Shown here: positions 51,309 through 60,482 of the stretch, one piece after another | How positions within the stretch are numbered: position 1 is the stretch's first letter | Layout: each line of letters opens with the position of its first letter | DNA from: Paenibacillus ehimensis NBRC 15659 | GTDB lineage: Bacteria > Bacillota > Bacilli > Paenibacillales > NBRC-103111 | Assembly: GCF_004000785.1 (NCBI RefSeq) | Contig: NZ_BILX01000022.1 | Coordinates: 1-64,000, forward strand | Reading direction: 5' to 3' | Length of the DNA: 64,000 bases | Notes under the pieces: model-generated | The model's input: the letters and a program-made list of their open reading frames with translations, nothing else | Database searches by the model: none | What the model was told of the DNA's origin: nothing | Made by a program: the position numbers and the translations under genes

Positions 51309-52442
51309 TTAGTTTCGGCTGGATACCGTTTCCAACGCTTTGTGCGCAGGCACATAATCGTAATTCAGATCTTTTGCTACCGCTTCGTACGTGATGGCGC
51401 CGCCTGCCGTGGTGAGACCTTTGGTCAAGGCCGGGCTGTCTGCGATCGCTTGCTTCACGCCTTTTCCTGCGATTTGCAGCGCATACGGAATCGTCACGTT
51501 CGTCAGTGCGATGGTGGAGGTGTTCGGAACCGCCCCCGGCATATTGGCTACCGCATAATGGACCACGCCGTGCTTGACATACGTAGGCGCATCGTGGGTC
51601 GTGATGCGGTCAACCGTGGCGAAGATGCCGCCCTGATCGATCGCGACATCGACAACGACGGAGCCTGGCGACATGCTGCGCACCATATCTTCGCTAACCA
51701 GCTTAGGCGCTTTGGCCCCTGGAATGAGCACCGCTCCGATGACGAGATCGGATTGACGGACCGCTTCGGCAATGTTATAAGGATTGGACATCAGCGTCTG
51801 AATTTGCGGACCGAATTGGTCGTCAAGCTGACGGAGCCGGTCTGCGCTCAAATCGATCACCGTCACATCCGCGCCTAAGCCGACAGCGATTTTGGCCGCG
51901 TTCGTGCCGACTACGCCGCCGCCGATGACCGTGACTTTCGCCCGCTGTACTCCGGGGACGCCCGCAAGCAGCACGCCTTTTCCGCCATAAGGCTTCTCCA
52001 GGAACTGCGCTCCGATTTGCGTCGCCATCCGGCCGGCAACTTCGCTCATCGGAGTCAAAAGCGGCAGCGTACGGTTGACTTCAACCGTTTCGTAAGCAAT
52101 GGAAACGACACCTGATTTCGTCAAGGCCGCGGCCAATTCCGCATCGGCGGCCAAGTGCAGGTAGGTGAACAAGATCAAGCCTTCCCGGAAATAACCGTAT
52201 TCGGAAGCAAGAGGTTCTTTGACCTTCATGATCATTTGGGATTTTTCCCAAACCTCTTGTGCGGCATCGGCCATCAGGGCTCCGGCTGCTGCATATTGCT
52301 CGTCCGTGAAGCCGCTGCCAAGGCCTGCTCCTTTTTCAATATACACGCTATGGCCCGCCTGTACAACGGTGGATACGCCCGCAGGCGTAATGGCTACGCG
52401 GTTTTCATTGTTTTTAATTTCTTTGGGTACGCCGATAATCAT
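51309..52442 (-). CDS. ald: Alanine dehydrogenase
   Basis: 377 residues, standard size. It starts [20 protein letters not shown] with the pyruvate-binding residues, has catalytic His in the [10 protein letters not shown] region and the NAD-binding [20 protein letters not shown], plus VDVAIDQGG. It oxidatively deaminates L-alanine to pyruvate and ammonia with NAD+. The start ATG at 52442 is chosen because MIIGVPKEI is the family N-terminus and GGAG lies upstream; much longer upstream frames lack support. Divergent from the permease at 52895 across a 452-base control region. Confidence 0.96.
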   Translation of the reverse strand: MIIGVPKEIKNNENRVAITPAGVSTVVQAGHSVYIEKGAGLGSGFTDEQYAAAGALMADAAQEVWEKSQMIMKVKEPLASEYGYFREGLILFTYLHLAADAELAAALTKSGVVSIAYETVEVNRTLPLLTPMSEVAGRMATQIGAQFLEKPYGGKGVLLAGVPGVQRAKVTVIGGGVVGTNAAKIAVGLGADVTVIDLSADRLRQLDDQFGPQIQTLMSNPYNIAEAVRQSDLVIGAVLIPGAKAPKLVSEDMVRSMSPGSVVVDVAIDQGGIFATVDRITTHDAPTYVKHGVVHYAVANMPGAVPNTSTIALTNVTIPYALQIAGKGVKQAIADSPALTKGLTTAGGAITYEAVAKDLNYDYVPAHKALETVSSRN

Positions 52443-52894
52443 TATTGCCATCTCCCTCGATAATGTGGTTGGATCGTTTCGGTAAGCTGAGTATATCGAA
52501 CAAATCCGGCGGTTTTCTTCGTGAAACGAGCTGAAAAGAATTGGATGCGTTTGTGTTTTTTCACAAAACGTAAGCGTTTTCGCAGGTGGGACGGGCACGT
52601 TTGTGCAAAGTAACAAATCGGCGCAATCATTTTTGAGTAACAAGACAAATGCAGACGGGAACGAGTGTGCTACGATTTAGACATCAATTCGTCACAAAAG
52701 CGAATGTAAGCGCATACCGTGTGCCGCGTGCAAGTTTTTGGTAAAATAGTAAGCACAGTCGTTTTCGCCGGGGCGAATCGGCTTGCGGCAGATTCATAAG
52801 GAGGGAAGCAACAGACAGAAGCAAGTCTCTATCCTTAAAGGCAAGAAGTTATGCACGTATAAGCCTGGAAACTAACTATCGGAGGAGATTTTTT
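52443..52894. promoter_or_regulatory. Control region between ald and the amino acid permease
   Basis: No gene seen. It holds an inverted repeat TTTGTG-N6-CACAAA (52550-52567, with flanking CG) that could bind the AdeR-like activator, a further TTTGTGCAAA on the right, and two cre-like boxes: CGTAAGCGTTTTCG (52569-52582) and TGTAAGCGCATACC (52705-52718). Joint control by AdeR and CcpA is inferred. Confidence 0.45.
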
Positions 52895-54307
52895 GTGAAA
52901 AACAACAATGAATTGAAACGGGGACTGGAGCAAAAGCACATTACATTAATGTCGCTTGGCGCAGCAATCGGCGTCGGCTTGTTTTTGGGCTCCGCATCGG
53001 CAATCAAGGTGGCCGGTCCTGCGATTCTGATCGGATACATGATCGGCGGGCTTGCGATGTTCTTCATCATGCGGGCACTGGGGGAGATGGCCGTTCAGAA
53101 GCCGGTGGCGGGCTCGTTCAGCCGTTACGCTCGAGACTACATGAGCCCTGTGTTCGGCTTCTTGACCGGATGGAACTATTGGTTTATCTGGGTCGTGACG
53201 TGCATGGCCGAAATTACCGCCGTCGGGATTTATATGGAGTACTGGTTCCCGGGCATTCCGAGATGGATTTGGGCATTGGCCGCGCTGGTCATCATGAGTC
53301 TGGTCAACCTGATTGCCGTCCGAGCGTACGGCGAGCTGGAATTTTGGTTTGCGCTCATTAAAATCATCACCATCATCTTCATGATCGTGGTCGGCGTCGG
53401 CATGATCGTATTCGGTCTGGGGAACGGGGGCGTCGCGGTCGGAATCAGCAACTTGTGGAGCCACGGAGGTTTCTTTGCAAATGGCTGGTCGGGTGTGCTG
53501 CTTGCGATGCAAATGATCATGTTCGCTTATCTTGGAATCGAGATGATCGGAGTAACGGCGGGGGAAGTCAAAGACCCAGCGAAAGCGCTCACACGGGCGA
53601 TTGACAACGTATTCTGGCGCATTCTCATTTTCTATGTCGGCGCGCTGTTCGTCATCATGTCGATTTATCCGTGGACGGAAATCGGTCTCAAAGGCAGCCC
53701 GTTCGTCATGACCTTCGAGAAGCTGGGCATTCCTTACGCCGCCGGCATCATCAACTTCGTCGTGCTGACCGCCGCGCTTTCGTCCTGCAACAGCGGCATT
53801 TTCAGCAACGGCCGCATGCTGTACAATTTGGCGCAGCAAGGGGAGGCGCCCGCAAGCTTCGAGAAGCTGTCCCGTTCGGGCGTACCGTCCCGCGCGATTA
53901 TTGTCTCTGCTTTCTTCCTGCTGATCGGCGTCGTGCTCAACTACATCGTTCCGGAAAAAGCGTTCACCATGGTGACCAGTATCGCTACGTTTGCTGTCAT
54001 TTGGGTGTGGGCTGTCATATTGATCTCGCAAATCCGCTTCCGCAAGAAGCTTTCGGCCGATCAAGCCTCCAAATTGATCTACAAAATGCCGTTTGCGCCT
54101 TACAGCTCTTACGTCGTTCTCGCATTCCTTGTGTTCGTGGTTGGGATTATGGCTTACACCCCGGATACCCGGATTGCGCTGGTGGTCGGTCCGATCTGGT
54201 ATGCGATCCTGCTCGTGGTTTATTTCGTGAAAAAGAAAAAAAGCGCCTCTCCGGCCGGATCGAACGGCATGGAGAGACGCGTAGACGACGGTGCCACACA
54301 GGTATAG
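52895..54307 (+). CDS. APC-family amino acid permease (alanine permease candidate)
   Basis: 470 residues with 12 membrane segments. Family signatures: LKRGLEQKHITLMSLGAAIG, then GVGLFLGSASAIKVAGPAIL near residue 27, and ALGEMAVQKPVAGSFSRYA near 65. It belongs to the amino acid transporter (AAT) group with CycA, AlaP and RocE. Placement between ald and an AdeR-like gene points to L- or D-alanine uptake; the sequence alone would also allow serine, glycine or proline. Start is GTG close behind GGAGGAG. The regulator gene is convergent, 19 bases after the stop. Confidence 0.88.
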   Translation: MKNNNELKRGLEQKHITLMSLGAAIGVGLFLGSASAIKVAGPAILIGYMIGGLAMFFIMRALGEMAVQKPVAGSFSRYARDYMSPVFGFLTGWNYWFIWVVTCMAEITAVGIYMEYWFPGIPRWIWALAALVIMSLVNLIAVRAYGELEFWFALIKIITIIFMIVVGVGMIVFGLGNGGVAVGISNLWSHGGFFANGWSGVLLAMQMIMFAYLGIEMIGVTAGEVKDPAKALTRAIDNVFWRILIFYVGALFVIMSIYPWTEIGLKGSPFVMTFEKLGIPYAAGIINFVVLTAALSSCNSGIFSNGRMLYNLAQQGEAPASFEKLSRSGVPSRAIIVSAFFLLIGVVLNYIVPEKAFTMVTSIATFAVIWVWAVILISQIRFRKKLSADQASKLIYKMPFAPYSSYVVLAFLVFVVGIMAYTPDTRIALVVGPIWYAILLVVYFVKKKKSASPAGSNGMERRVDDGATQV

Positions 54308-54326
54308 TCAAAGGGATACGAATGGA

Positions 54327-55559
54327 TCAGGAGGACATGAGCTTATTGGTCTTTAGATCAATGTAAAGCGCAACCTTCTGATCCATGCTTTTTAAGTCGA
54401 TCTCGCCGATTTCGGCAATCCGGGACAAGCGGTAGTTCATCGTATTGGTGTGGATATGAAGCGCGGCAGCGGCCTCCTTGGCGTTGCTGTCGTGCGTCAG
54501 AAACGTCTCCAGCGTATCCAGCAGATTCGTATGATGGTCGCGGTCATACTCTTTAAGCCGCTGCAAGTGGCGGTTCACCATCCGGTGGGACTGCTTGTAT
54601 TCATAAATAGGGGGCAGAAACCGGTAAAAGCCCAGATCTTCGTAGTGGTGAATTTTCGTTTGATTCGGGAACAGCTTCTTCAGCCGCAACAGCGTGAGCG
54701 CTTCGCGGTAGCTCGTCTCGACCTTGCCGTATTCTTCGTACAGAGAGCCGCAGGCTGCGGCCATCGCGGATACGCGAAACCGATCCTGCATCTGCTTGGC
54801 AAAATGATTGATAAAGCTGCTGGCATGCTCTTTCCAGGACGTCGATTCGGAAGGGGAAGCGAGCAGGATGAAGTGGTGGTGATCCGCCGCATGGCATACG
54901 ACGGAGATGCGCTGCGTCACCGACATCAAATAGCGGATTTGCTGGAGCCGATGATCATCGATCGATTCGGGAAATTCGAACACCATGACGTAAAAAGCGG
55001 GGGGCAGCGTCAAATGGATTTGAGCCGCTTTGTCCCGGACCGCCGCTTCGGTAGTCAGGTGCCCCGTAAGCAGCTGCCAGAAAAACTCCTGATAGCCTTC
55101 CTCCTGCTTGCGTTTGCGCGTTTGAATCTGCAGCAGCTTTTGTTTGGCCGTTTGCGCGGCCTTTTTTAATTGCTGCATGCCGTTATCGTCGATGGGCTGC
55201 TCTACCTCAAGCGCCCATATATATCCGAGAACTTCCTCATCTTTGCGAATGGCGACGGCAACGCGGTCCCCGAGACCGATATCCGTAATGGAAGCGATCC
55301 GGACCGGTTCGTCGGACTTCATGAGCTGCGGAATAACCCCTTGCCTCCATAAGCTTTGCACAACCTTCTCGGGCACCCGCCGGCCGATAATGGTCGCGAT
55401 GCGGGCTTCGTCCGTCTGCCGGTCGTGCGCGCTATAGGCGACAAGCCGATGGTTGGCGTCTTCAATCGTAACCGGGCAGCGAAGCACCTCGCTGATGGTT
55501 TCGGCTAACGTTTCCAGACTGTCGAAATGCTGATCGAAGGGCCCTTTTTCGGCGGTCAT
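54327..55559 (-). CDS. adeR: PucR/CdaR-family activator, AdeR-like
   Basis: 410 residues. N-terminal sensor region with a GAF-like opening (ETISEVLRCPVTIEDANHRL), central GGDEF-like PucR region, and a C-terminal HTH_30 (SNAKEAAAALHIHTNTMNYRL). Bacillus subtilis AdeR has this size and activates ald. Here the gene lies one gene away from ald, which makes the same role very likely. The start at 55559 is accepted, with AAGGAG before it. It is convergent with the permease gene. Confidence 0.85.
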   Translation of the reverse strand: MTAEKGPFDQHFDSLETLAETISEVLRCPVTIEDANHRLVAYSAHDRQTDEARIATIIGRRVPEKVVQSLWRQGVIPQLMKSDEPVRIASITDIGLGDRVAVAIRKDEEVLGYIWALEVEQPIDDNGMQQLKKAAQTAKQKLLQIQTRKRKQEEGYQEFFWQLLTGHLTTEAAVRDKAAQIHLTLPPAFYVMVFEFPESIDDHRLQQIRYLMSVTQRISVVCHAADHHHFILLASPSESTSWKEHASSFINHFAKQMQDRFRVSAMAAACGSLYEEYGKVETSYREALTLLRLKKLFPNQTKIHHYEDLGFYRFLPPIYEYKQSHRMVNRHLQRLKEYDRDHHTNLLDTLETFLTHDSNAKEAAAALHIHTNTMNYRLSRIAEIGEIDLKSMDQKVALYIDLKTNKLMSS

Positions 55560-55713
55560 GCTTCATTTCTCCTTTTTAAAGTTTCGGGTGGCAGCGGTAC
55601 CATTTTAACTATAAACAAATTTTTTTGTCATGGGAATCCCCCGGAGGGGATCAAAATTTAACTGCATCGTGATATAATGGACGAACACCTATTCTCATGG
55701 AAAGGGATTTACT

Positions 55714-57033
55714 ATGTCGCTTCGTCAGCTTGTAATCATTGTAGGAATTACCGTGCTTGGCATCGCTGCGGCCTATATGGCGCAAATTCCGGTCGTGTTC
55801 GGCTTTTCGGCAGGGCTGCTGGCTCTTATTTTGATTTCGCTCCGCAGCGGAATTGGAGGAAAAGAGCTTGGTGCCGGGATCCTGGAAGGGGTTCGCCGCA
55901 CTAAGGAAGTCGTCTGGCTTCTTCTGCTTGTCGGCATGATTCTGCCTTGTTGGGCGATCAGCGGGACGTTGGACGAGCTGATTCAATGGGCGCTTGCCGT
56001 CGTGCAGCCGCAGTATGCGCTGACCTTTTCGTTTCTGATCTGCGCGTCCGTATCCATGATTCTCGGGACCTCGACGGGTACGCTAAGCGCGGTCGGCGTT
56101 CCGCTCATCGGCATGGCGATCCATGTGGGCGTTCCGCTGCCGTACGTCGCCGGGGCTGTTGTCTCCGGCATCTTTGTCGGCGACCGGACGTCGCCTTTTT
56201 CCAGCGCGCATCAGTTGATCGCGGCTTCGACCGAAACGTCCATCCCGCTGCAGTGGCGGGCGATGGCTCCGACCTCGGCGCTTGCCGTGCTCGTCTCGCT
56301 GGCCTTTTACGGATGGCTTGATCTGCGGACGGCGAAGAGTCCGGTAGAGCCGCCGGCCAGCCTCATACCTTCCGATCTGGGAGAATCGCTCGTGCTGCTG
56401 ATCCCGATTCTCGTCCTTCTCGGTTCGATCGTGCTGCGGCTGAAGACGAAATACGGATTTCTGCTCTCCATTGCCGCCGCTATTATTGTAGGAAGCCTGC
56501 AAAAAGGGGTGGGGCCGGCCGCTTGGCTGCAAGCGATGTGGAGCGGGGCGGAGCATTCGATTGTTGAAGGCAAGGGATTGCTGAGCATGGTCAGTCTCGT
56601 CTCGCTTATTGTGCTGGCCGGGGCGTTCAACGGCATTCTGGAACGGTCGAACATGATCGGCGCGTACATCGAGCGGATGATGGGGGACTTGCCTTCGCTC
56701 GCTTCCGCCACATGGCGTACGGGAGCGTTCGGCTTCGTCCTTTGTCTGATTTCCTGCACGCAGACGCTGCCGATTATCATGTCCGGCCGCAACATTTTGC
56801 CCCTATGGAGCCGCCGGTTCAGCTCTGCGCACCTTTCGCGCGTCATCGCCGATACGAGCGCCGTGCTGGCCGCCGCCGTACCGTGGAATTTGCTGGCCGT
56901 GCTGTGCAGTACGTTTGTCGGAGTGCCGGTGGAGCAGTATTTGCCATTTGCGATTTTTTTGTGGAGCCTGCCGCTTTGCACTTATTTATATTCCGGTTAT
57001 CTGGATCGTGCGAAAGTCCGCGTTCAAGCCTGA
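55714..57033 (+). CDS. NhaC-family Na+/H+ antiporter
   Basis: 439 residues, about 11 membrane segments. Family pattern includes the LGTSTGTLSAVGVPLIGM segment near residue 115 and VSGIFVGDRTSPFSSAHQLI near residue 150, with conserved Asp in GDRTSP. NhaC members exchange Na+ (some malate/lactate) for protons. It starts 154 bases from adeR in the opposite direction, so it may be outside the alanine unit. A TATAAT-like box lies about 40 bases upstream. The stop codon lies inside its terminator. Confidence 0.88.
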   Translation: MSLRQLVIIVGITVLGIAAAYMAQIPVVFGFSAGLLALILISLRSGIGGKELGAGILEGVRRTKEVVWLLLLVGMILPCWAISGTLDELIQWALAVVQPQYALTFSFLICASVSMILGTSTGTLSAVGVPLIGMAIHVGVPLPYVAGAVVSGIFVGDRTSPFSSAHQLIAASTETSIPLQWRAMAPTSALAVLVSLAFYGWLDLRTAKSPVEPPASLIPSDLGESLVLLIPILVLLGSIVLRLKTKYGFLLSIAAAIIVGSLQKGVGPAAWLQAMWSGAEHSIVEGKGLLSMVSLVSLIVLAGAFNGILERSNMIGAYIERMMGDLPSLASATWRTGAFGFVLCLISCTQTLPIIMSGRNILPLWSRRFSSAHLSRVIADTSAVLAAAVPWNLLAVLCSTFVGVPVEQYLPFAIFLWSLPLCTYLYSGYLDRAKVRVQA

Positions 57034-57053
57034 GACATCAGGCTTTTTGTTTA
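57027..57053. terminator. Compact bidirectional terminator
   Basis: AGCCTGA-GACA-TCAGGCT followed by TTTTGTTTAT. It overlaps the NhaC stop codon and the end of the GNAT gene. Confidence 0.85.
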
Positions 57054-57503
57054 TAAATCCTGCGAGAGACGCACCATATCGATGACCTGCATTCCGTTCT
57101 CATAAATCGGCTCCTCATAATGCCGGATGAAAAAGTCTCTGTCGATCCAGGTCATGCGGAAGCCGCATTTCTGATACAGCGCGAGCTGACCGATGCTTGA
57201 ATTGCCGGTGCCGATTTCTATCGTTTTGTAGCCTAGCTGTCTCGCGGTCTCAATCGCGTGGTTCACCAGCTTTTTACCTATGCCTTGGCCTTGGTGGCGC
57301 TCGTCAACGGCAATATTGACGATTTCCACCGTGTCGGGTCTGGTAGGCAGAAGAACGTATACCCCGAGAATGAATTTCCCCGCTTGGGCGACATAGCATT
57401 GGCCTCTTTCAATATATTCTTCAACCAGCCTCGGGGAAGGGTCGGCTAATAACAGCAAATCCATTGGAGGCTGTTCATGGGATGCCAGTTTTACAATTTC
57501 CAT
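57051..57503 (-). CDS. GNAT-family N-acetyltransferase
   Basis: 150 residues. The acetyl-CoA site is visible as VNIAVDERHQGQGIGKKLVNHAIE (motif A, Q-x-x-G-x-G/K at its centre) and motif B IGTGNSSIGQLALYQKCGFR. It transfers an acetyl group to an amine of unknown identity. TAGGAG lies 8 bases before the ATG. Single gene. Confidence 0.88.
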   Translation of the reverse strand: MEIVKLASHEQPPMDLLLLADPSPRLVEEYIERGQCYVAQAGKFILGVYVLLPTRPDTVEIVNIAVDERHQGQGIGKKLVNHAIETARQLGYKTIEIGTGNSSIGQLALYQKCGFRMTWIDRDFFIRHYEEPIYENGMQVIDMVRLSQDL

Positions 57504-57653
57504 ACGATCACTCCTAGAAAGTTAAAAAATAGCAGTTTCTTCACATAAACAATTCGGTAAGCTTCTGCCCGGTTCCTTCTTTTTGCTCATAATTGGTTGA
57601 AAGCATCCGCATACTAACCAATAAACATGGCTCATGAGGCAAAAGGAGAACTT

Positions 57654-58526
57654 ATGACGGGACCGAATACGGATCGAAAAATGGAAAATACATTGGAGCA
57701 CCGGTATATTCCGATCACTTCCGTCAACAGCGGAGCATTGCAGACGGTGGCGGAGCGGGTCTCTTGCTTGACAATTCAAGTGGTTAACGTATGCTTCATC
57801 GGGAACCGCGAACCGGTCGACGGATGGGTCCTCGTTGATGCGGGAATGCCGGAGTCGGCCGGGACGATCCAACAAGCCGTTCGGGAGCAATTCGGAGAAC
57901 ACAGCAAACCGAAGGCGATCGTGCTGACTCACGGTCATTTCGACCATGTGGGCGCCGCTGTCGAGCTGGCGGAGGCCTGGGAGGTACCGGTATACGCCCA
58001 CGAGCTGGAGCTGCCGTATGTAACCGGGCGGCAAAGCTACCCGGACCCCGACGCGTCCGTTGAAGGGGGGCTGCTCGCCAAGCTGTCCCCCTTATTTCCA
58101 AACGAGCCGGTCAATTTGGGCAAGCATGTCCGGGCGCTTCCCTCCGACGGCACCGTTCCGGGACTGCCGGAGTGGCGTTGGATATCTACGCCAGGTCATT
58201 CGCCGGGCCATGTGTCGCTGTTCCGGGAGGACGACCGCACGCTGATCGCCGGCGACGCTTTCGTCACGGTACGGCAGGATTCCTTGTTTAAGGTTGTTTT
58301 GCAATATGAAGAGATTTGTGGCCCGCCCCGCTATTTTACGACAGATTGGAAGGCGGCCAAGGAATCCGTGCAGAGACTGGAGGCGTTGAAGCCCGCGGCC
58401 GCCGTAACGGGGCACGGGGTGCCGGTCTTCGGCGACGAGCTTGCCCAAGGGCTCGCCAAGCTGGCCGGACAATTCGACCATCTGGCGGTTCCGGATTACG
58501 GACGCTATGTCGACCGTACGCATTAG
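57654..58526 (+). CDS. MBL-fold metallohydrolase
   Basis: 290 residues. Metallo-beta-lactamase fold with the metal motif THGHFDHVG, downstream His in STPGHSPGHVS, Asp in IAGDAF and final His in VTGHGVP. Family members hydrolyse thioesters, lactones or glutathione conjugates; the substrate is unknown. An ATG at 57627 is in frame, but AAGGAG lies only before the ATG at 57654. An AT-richer spacer follows. Confidence 0.87.
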   Translation: MTGPNTDRKMENTLEHRYIPITSVNSGALQTVAERVSCLTIQVVNVCFIGNREPVDGWVLVDAGMPESAGTIQQAVREQFGEHSKPKAIVLTHGHFDHVGAAVELAEAWEVPVYAHELELPYVTGRQSYPDPDASVEGGLLAKLSPLFPNEPVNLGKHVRALPSDGTVPGLPEWRWISTPGHSPGHVSLFREDDRTLIAGDAFVTVRQDSLFKVVLQYEEICGPPRYFTTDWKAAKESVQRLEALKPAAAVTGHGVPVFGDELAQGLAKLAGQFDHLAVPDYGRYVDRTH

Positions 58527-58822
58527 CGTACACATATAGCTGCAAAGATCGCATTGAACCGTCCTCAGATAAAGGAACGGCAAAGAGAAAAGCAATAGGT
58601 CTTACACTGCCTTATTTAGGATCAAGAGAGCCCATTCCCTTGCAAATTGGAATTTATTAACTTCCAAACTAGGGTGATGGGTTTATTTATTTTTTTCGGA
58701 CTGACATATCGTTAAGCTGCCGTGCAGGATAGTTTAAATATAAGAGAATTCTACATTTTGAGAAACAGCGATAACTTGTAGACTGGTGTTGATACAAAAA
58801 TCTATACAAAGTAGGATGAGAT
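58527..58822. other. Intergenic, AT-richer, no gene seen
   Basis: About 296 bases with no supported gene, hairpin or repeat. Composition drops in GC compared with the flanks, as in the following methyltransferase gene. Confidence 0.5.
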
Positions 58823-59623
58823 GTGGATTATCGCGAAGATGGAAGTGCCATATGGAAAACGATCGTTAGAAAGCTTCGTGCGGCCGGTTGTGTTTTTGCT
58901 GAGGATGAGGCCCGGTTGCTTATGTCTTCTTCAAAGAATACTGCCGAACTAGCCGAACTGGCGGATCGCAGAGTTGCTGGTTTTCCCCTTGAGCACATTA
59001 TCGGATGGGCGGATTTCTGTGGTTTGCGGATTGAGTTGGATCCCGGAATTTTCGTACCCCGACAACGAACCGAGTTTTTAGTGCGACAGGCCGTGGCGCT
59101 CACACGACCAGGAGACGTAGTCGTTGACCTGTGCTGTGGTTCTGGGGCTGTGGGCGCGGCGCTTGTCGCTTCGATGGAGTGTATCGAATTGCACGCGGTT
59201 GATATCGACCCTGCTGCAGTACAATGCGCCCGTCGTAATATTCAGTTAGGCAAGGGCTTTGTGTATGAAGGGGATCTATACGATCCAATACCTGTTCAAC
59301 ATTATAACCGCGTCAATGTTATTATAGCCAATGCCCCATACGTACCTACCGAGGCCATAAAATTCATGCCAACGGAAGCCCGCGTCCACGAGGCAAGGAT
59401 TGCGCTTGATGGAGGAGTTGATGGACTTGACGTCCAACGAAGAATAGTAGCTGAAGCTCCTCACTGGCTTACAAAGGGAGGCTTTCTGCTAGTCGAAACT
59501 AGCGAGAAGCAGGCGCCGTTGACTGCCGAACTCTTTGCTCAATACGGATTAATTCCAAAATGGGTTCGTTCCGAAGAACAGGACGCTAACGTTATCATTG
59601 GAATCCGAACAGACCAAGACTAA
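58823..59623 (+). CDS. PrmC/HemK-like protein-glutamine N5-methyltransferase family
   Basis: 266 residues. N-terminal helical region (about 1-75), then a SAM-binding Rossmann fold: VVDLCCGSGAVGAAL near residue 97 and the substrate motif NAPYVPTEAIKFMP near 170. In PrmC the motif is NPPY; the NAPY version marks a related subgroup with unproven substrate, often annotated as a putative glutamine methyltransferase. Start is GTG behind AGGATGAG. Somewhat AT-richer codons than the neighbours and isolated placement suggest transfer. Confidence 0.82.
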   Translation: MDYREDGSAIWKTIVRKLRAAGCVFAEDEARLLMSSSKNTAELAELADRRVAGFPLEHIIGWADFCGLRIELDPGIFVPRQRTEFLVRQAVALTRPGDVVVDLCCGSGAVGAALVASMECIELHAVDIDPAAVQCARRNIQLGKGFVYEGDLYDPIPVQHYNRVNVIIANAPYVPTEAIKFMPTEARVHEARIALDGGVDGLDVQRRIVAEAPHWLTKGGFLLVETSEKQAPLTAELFAQYGLIPKWVRSEEQDANVIIGIRTDQD

Positions 59624-59932
59624 GTTAAGAAGAAAGTTGCTTCACTAACGAAGTCGATAGCAGTATGACGAGCAGGCTGCCGGGAATCATTGGCAGCCTG
59701 CTCAACTATCTCGAATCGATGTCCTTCATTCAGGAGCAGCTTGGTCAATACGGCACCCTCGATATGATATAGTTTTCTTATTCAGGACCATGAGTTCGCC
59801 TTAGGCCGCTGTCTTTTTGGCTTTAACCGGAAGAATGCTATGATCATCGAGTGTCTTACAAGGAATTATGTCTTTCCACGAAGAAGTTATGTAATTGGTT
59901 CGCTGACAACAGGAAGAGTGGGGGGGGAAACC
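59624..59932. other. Intergenic with a perfect inverted repeat, no supported gene
   Basis: GCAGGCTGCC (59672-59681) and GGCAGCCTGC (59692-59701) form a 10-bp stem without a T-run. A 35-codon frame (59665-59772, starting MTSRLPGIIG) covers it but has no ribosome site; it may be a gene remnant. Nothing else seen. Confidence 0.5.
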
Positions 59933-60391
59933 ATGACGGAAGAAGAGGCAAAGCGGCTGCTGATGCTGCACAGTTTCTCAATTGATGAGGCGATCGACCA
60001 TCCGAAAGGTCAAACCGGATTTCTGATGTCGCTGCGCCCGTACCGCGGCTTGATGGAAGAGAATTTGCATGAGGTCATGTATGCTCTGTACATCCTGCAA
60101 AAGAAGCTTGGACCGGACGCCCCGCATCTGGATCGGGATATTGTCACCGCCGTGTGGGGGATGTGCCACTTAAGCCGGGCTTGGGGCGTTCATCCGGACG
60201 GCATGCTCCGTTCCAACCGGTTGATCTCGGACGAAGAAGTGTGCCGCTTGGAGGAGTGGATCGATATGATTTCGTATGCGTTCCTGAACCTGTTGGAAGG
60301 AAATGCGGAGGAGGCGTTCTTCGAATACTTGGAAAGCTATGGCGCATTCCGAGAGCCGAAGCTTGAAGAGGAAGGGGACTGTGATGCCTGA
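59933..60391 (+). CDS. Hypothetical 152-residue acidic helical protein
   Basis: Acidic, soluble and almost entirely helical by pattern (TEEEAKRLLMLHSFSIDEAI, then LHEVMYALYILQKKLGPDAP, VCRLEEWIDMISYAFLNLLE). I do not recognise it. The ATG at 59933 follows a run of G (GGGGGGG, 5 bases spacing); the frame extends 31 codons upstream without a ribosome site. The last codons overlap the next tiny gene. Confidence 0.7.
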   Translation: MTEEEAKRLLMLHSFSIDEAIDHPKGQTGFLMSLRPYRGLMEENLHEVMYALYILQKKLGPDAPHLDRDIVTAVWGMCHLSRAWGVHPDGMLRSNRLISDEEVCRLEEWIDMISYAFLNLLEGNAEEAFFEYLESYGAFREPKLEEEGDCDA

Positions 60392-60482
60392 CAATGATAT
60401 ACCGTACGGATTGCCCGAGGCGCAATTTCTGCAAACGGAAGAGCGCGGCTCGGGCTTGGGGGGATATCCAACCCGAAATTAA
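60384..60482 (+). CDS. Hypothetical 32-residue protein, coupled to the previous gene
   Basis: MPDNDIPYGL then PEAQFLQTEE and a Gly-rich end. It overlaps the previous gene by 8 bases and has GGAAGGGG 7 bases before the ATG, inside that gene, so translational coupling is plausible. Too short to judge; no family recognised. The stop overlaps the end of the convergent gene. Confidence 0.45.
   Translation: MPDNDIPYGLPEAQFLQTEERGSGLGGYPTRN

Noticed and set aside
52946-54064. 372-codon minus-strand frame opposite the amino acid permease
   Set aside because: Antisense shadow; Asp/His/Arg-rich nonsense composition typical of reversed membrane-protein codons.
59665-59772. 35-codon frame MTSRLPGIIG...
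   Set aside because: No ribosome site and it covers a DNA inverted repeat; more likely a remnant or chance frame.
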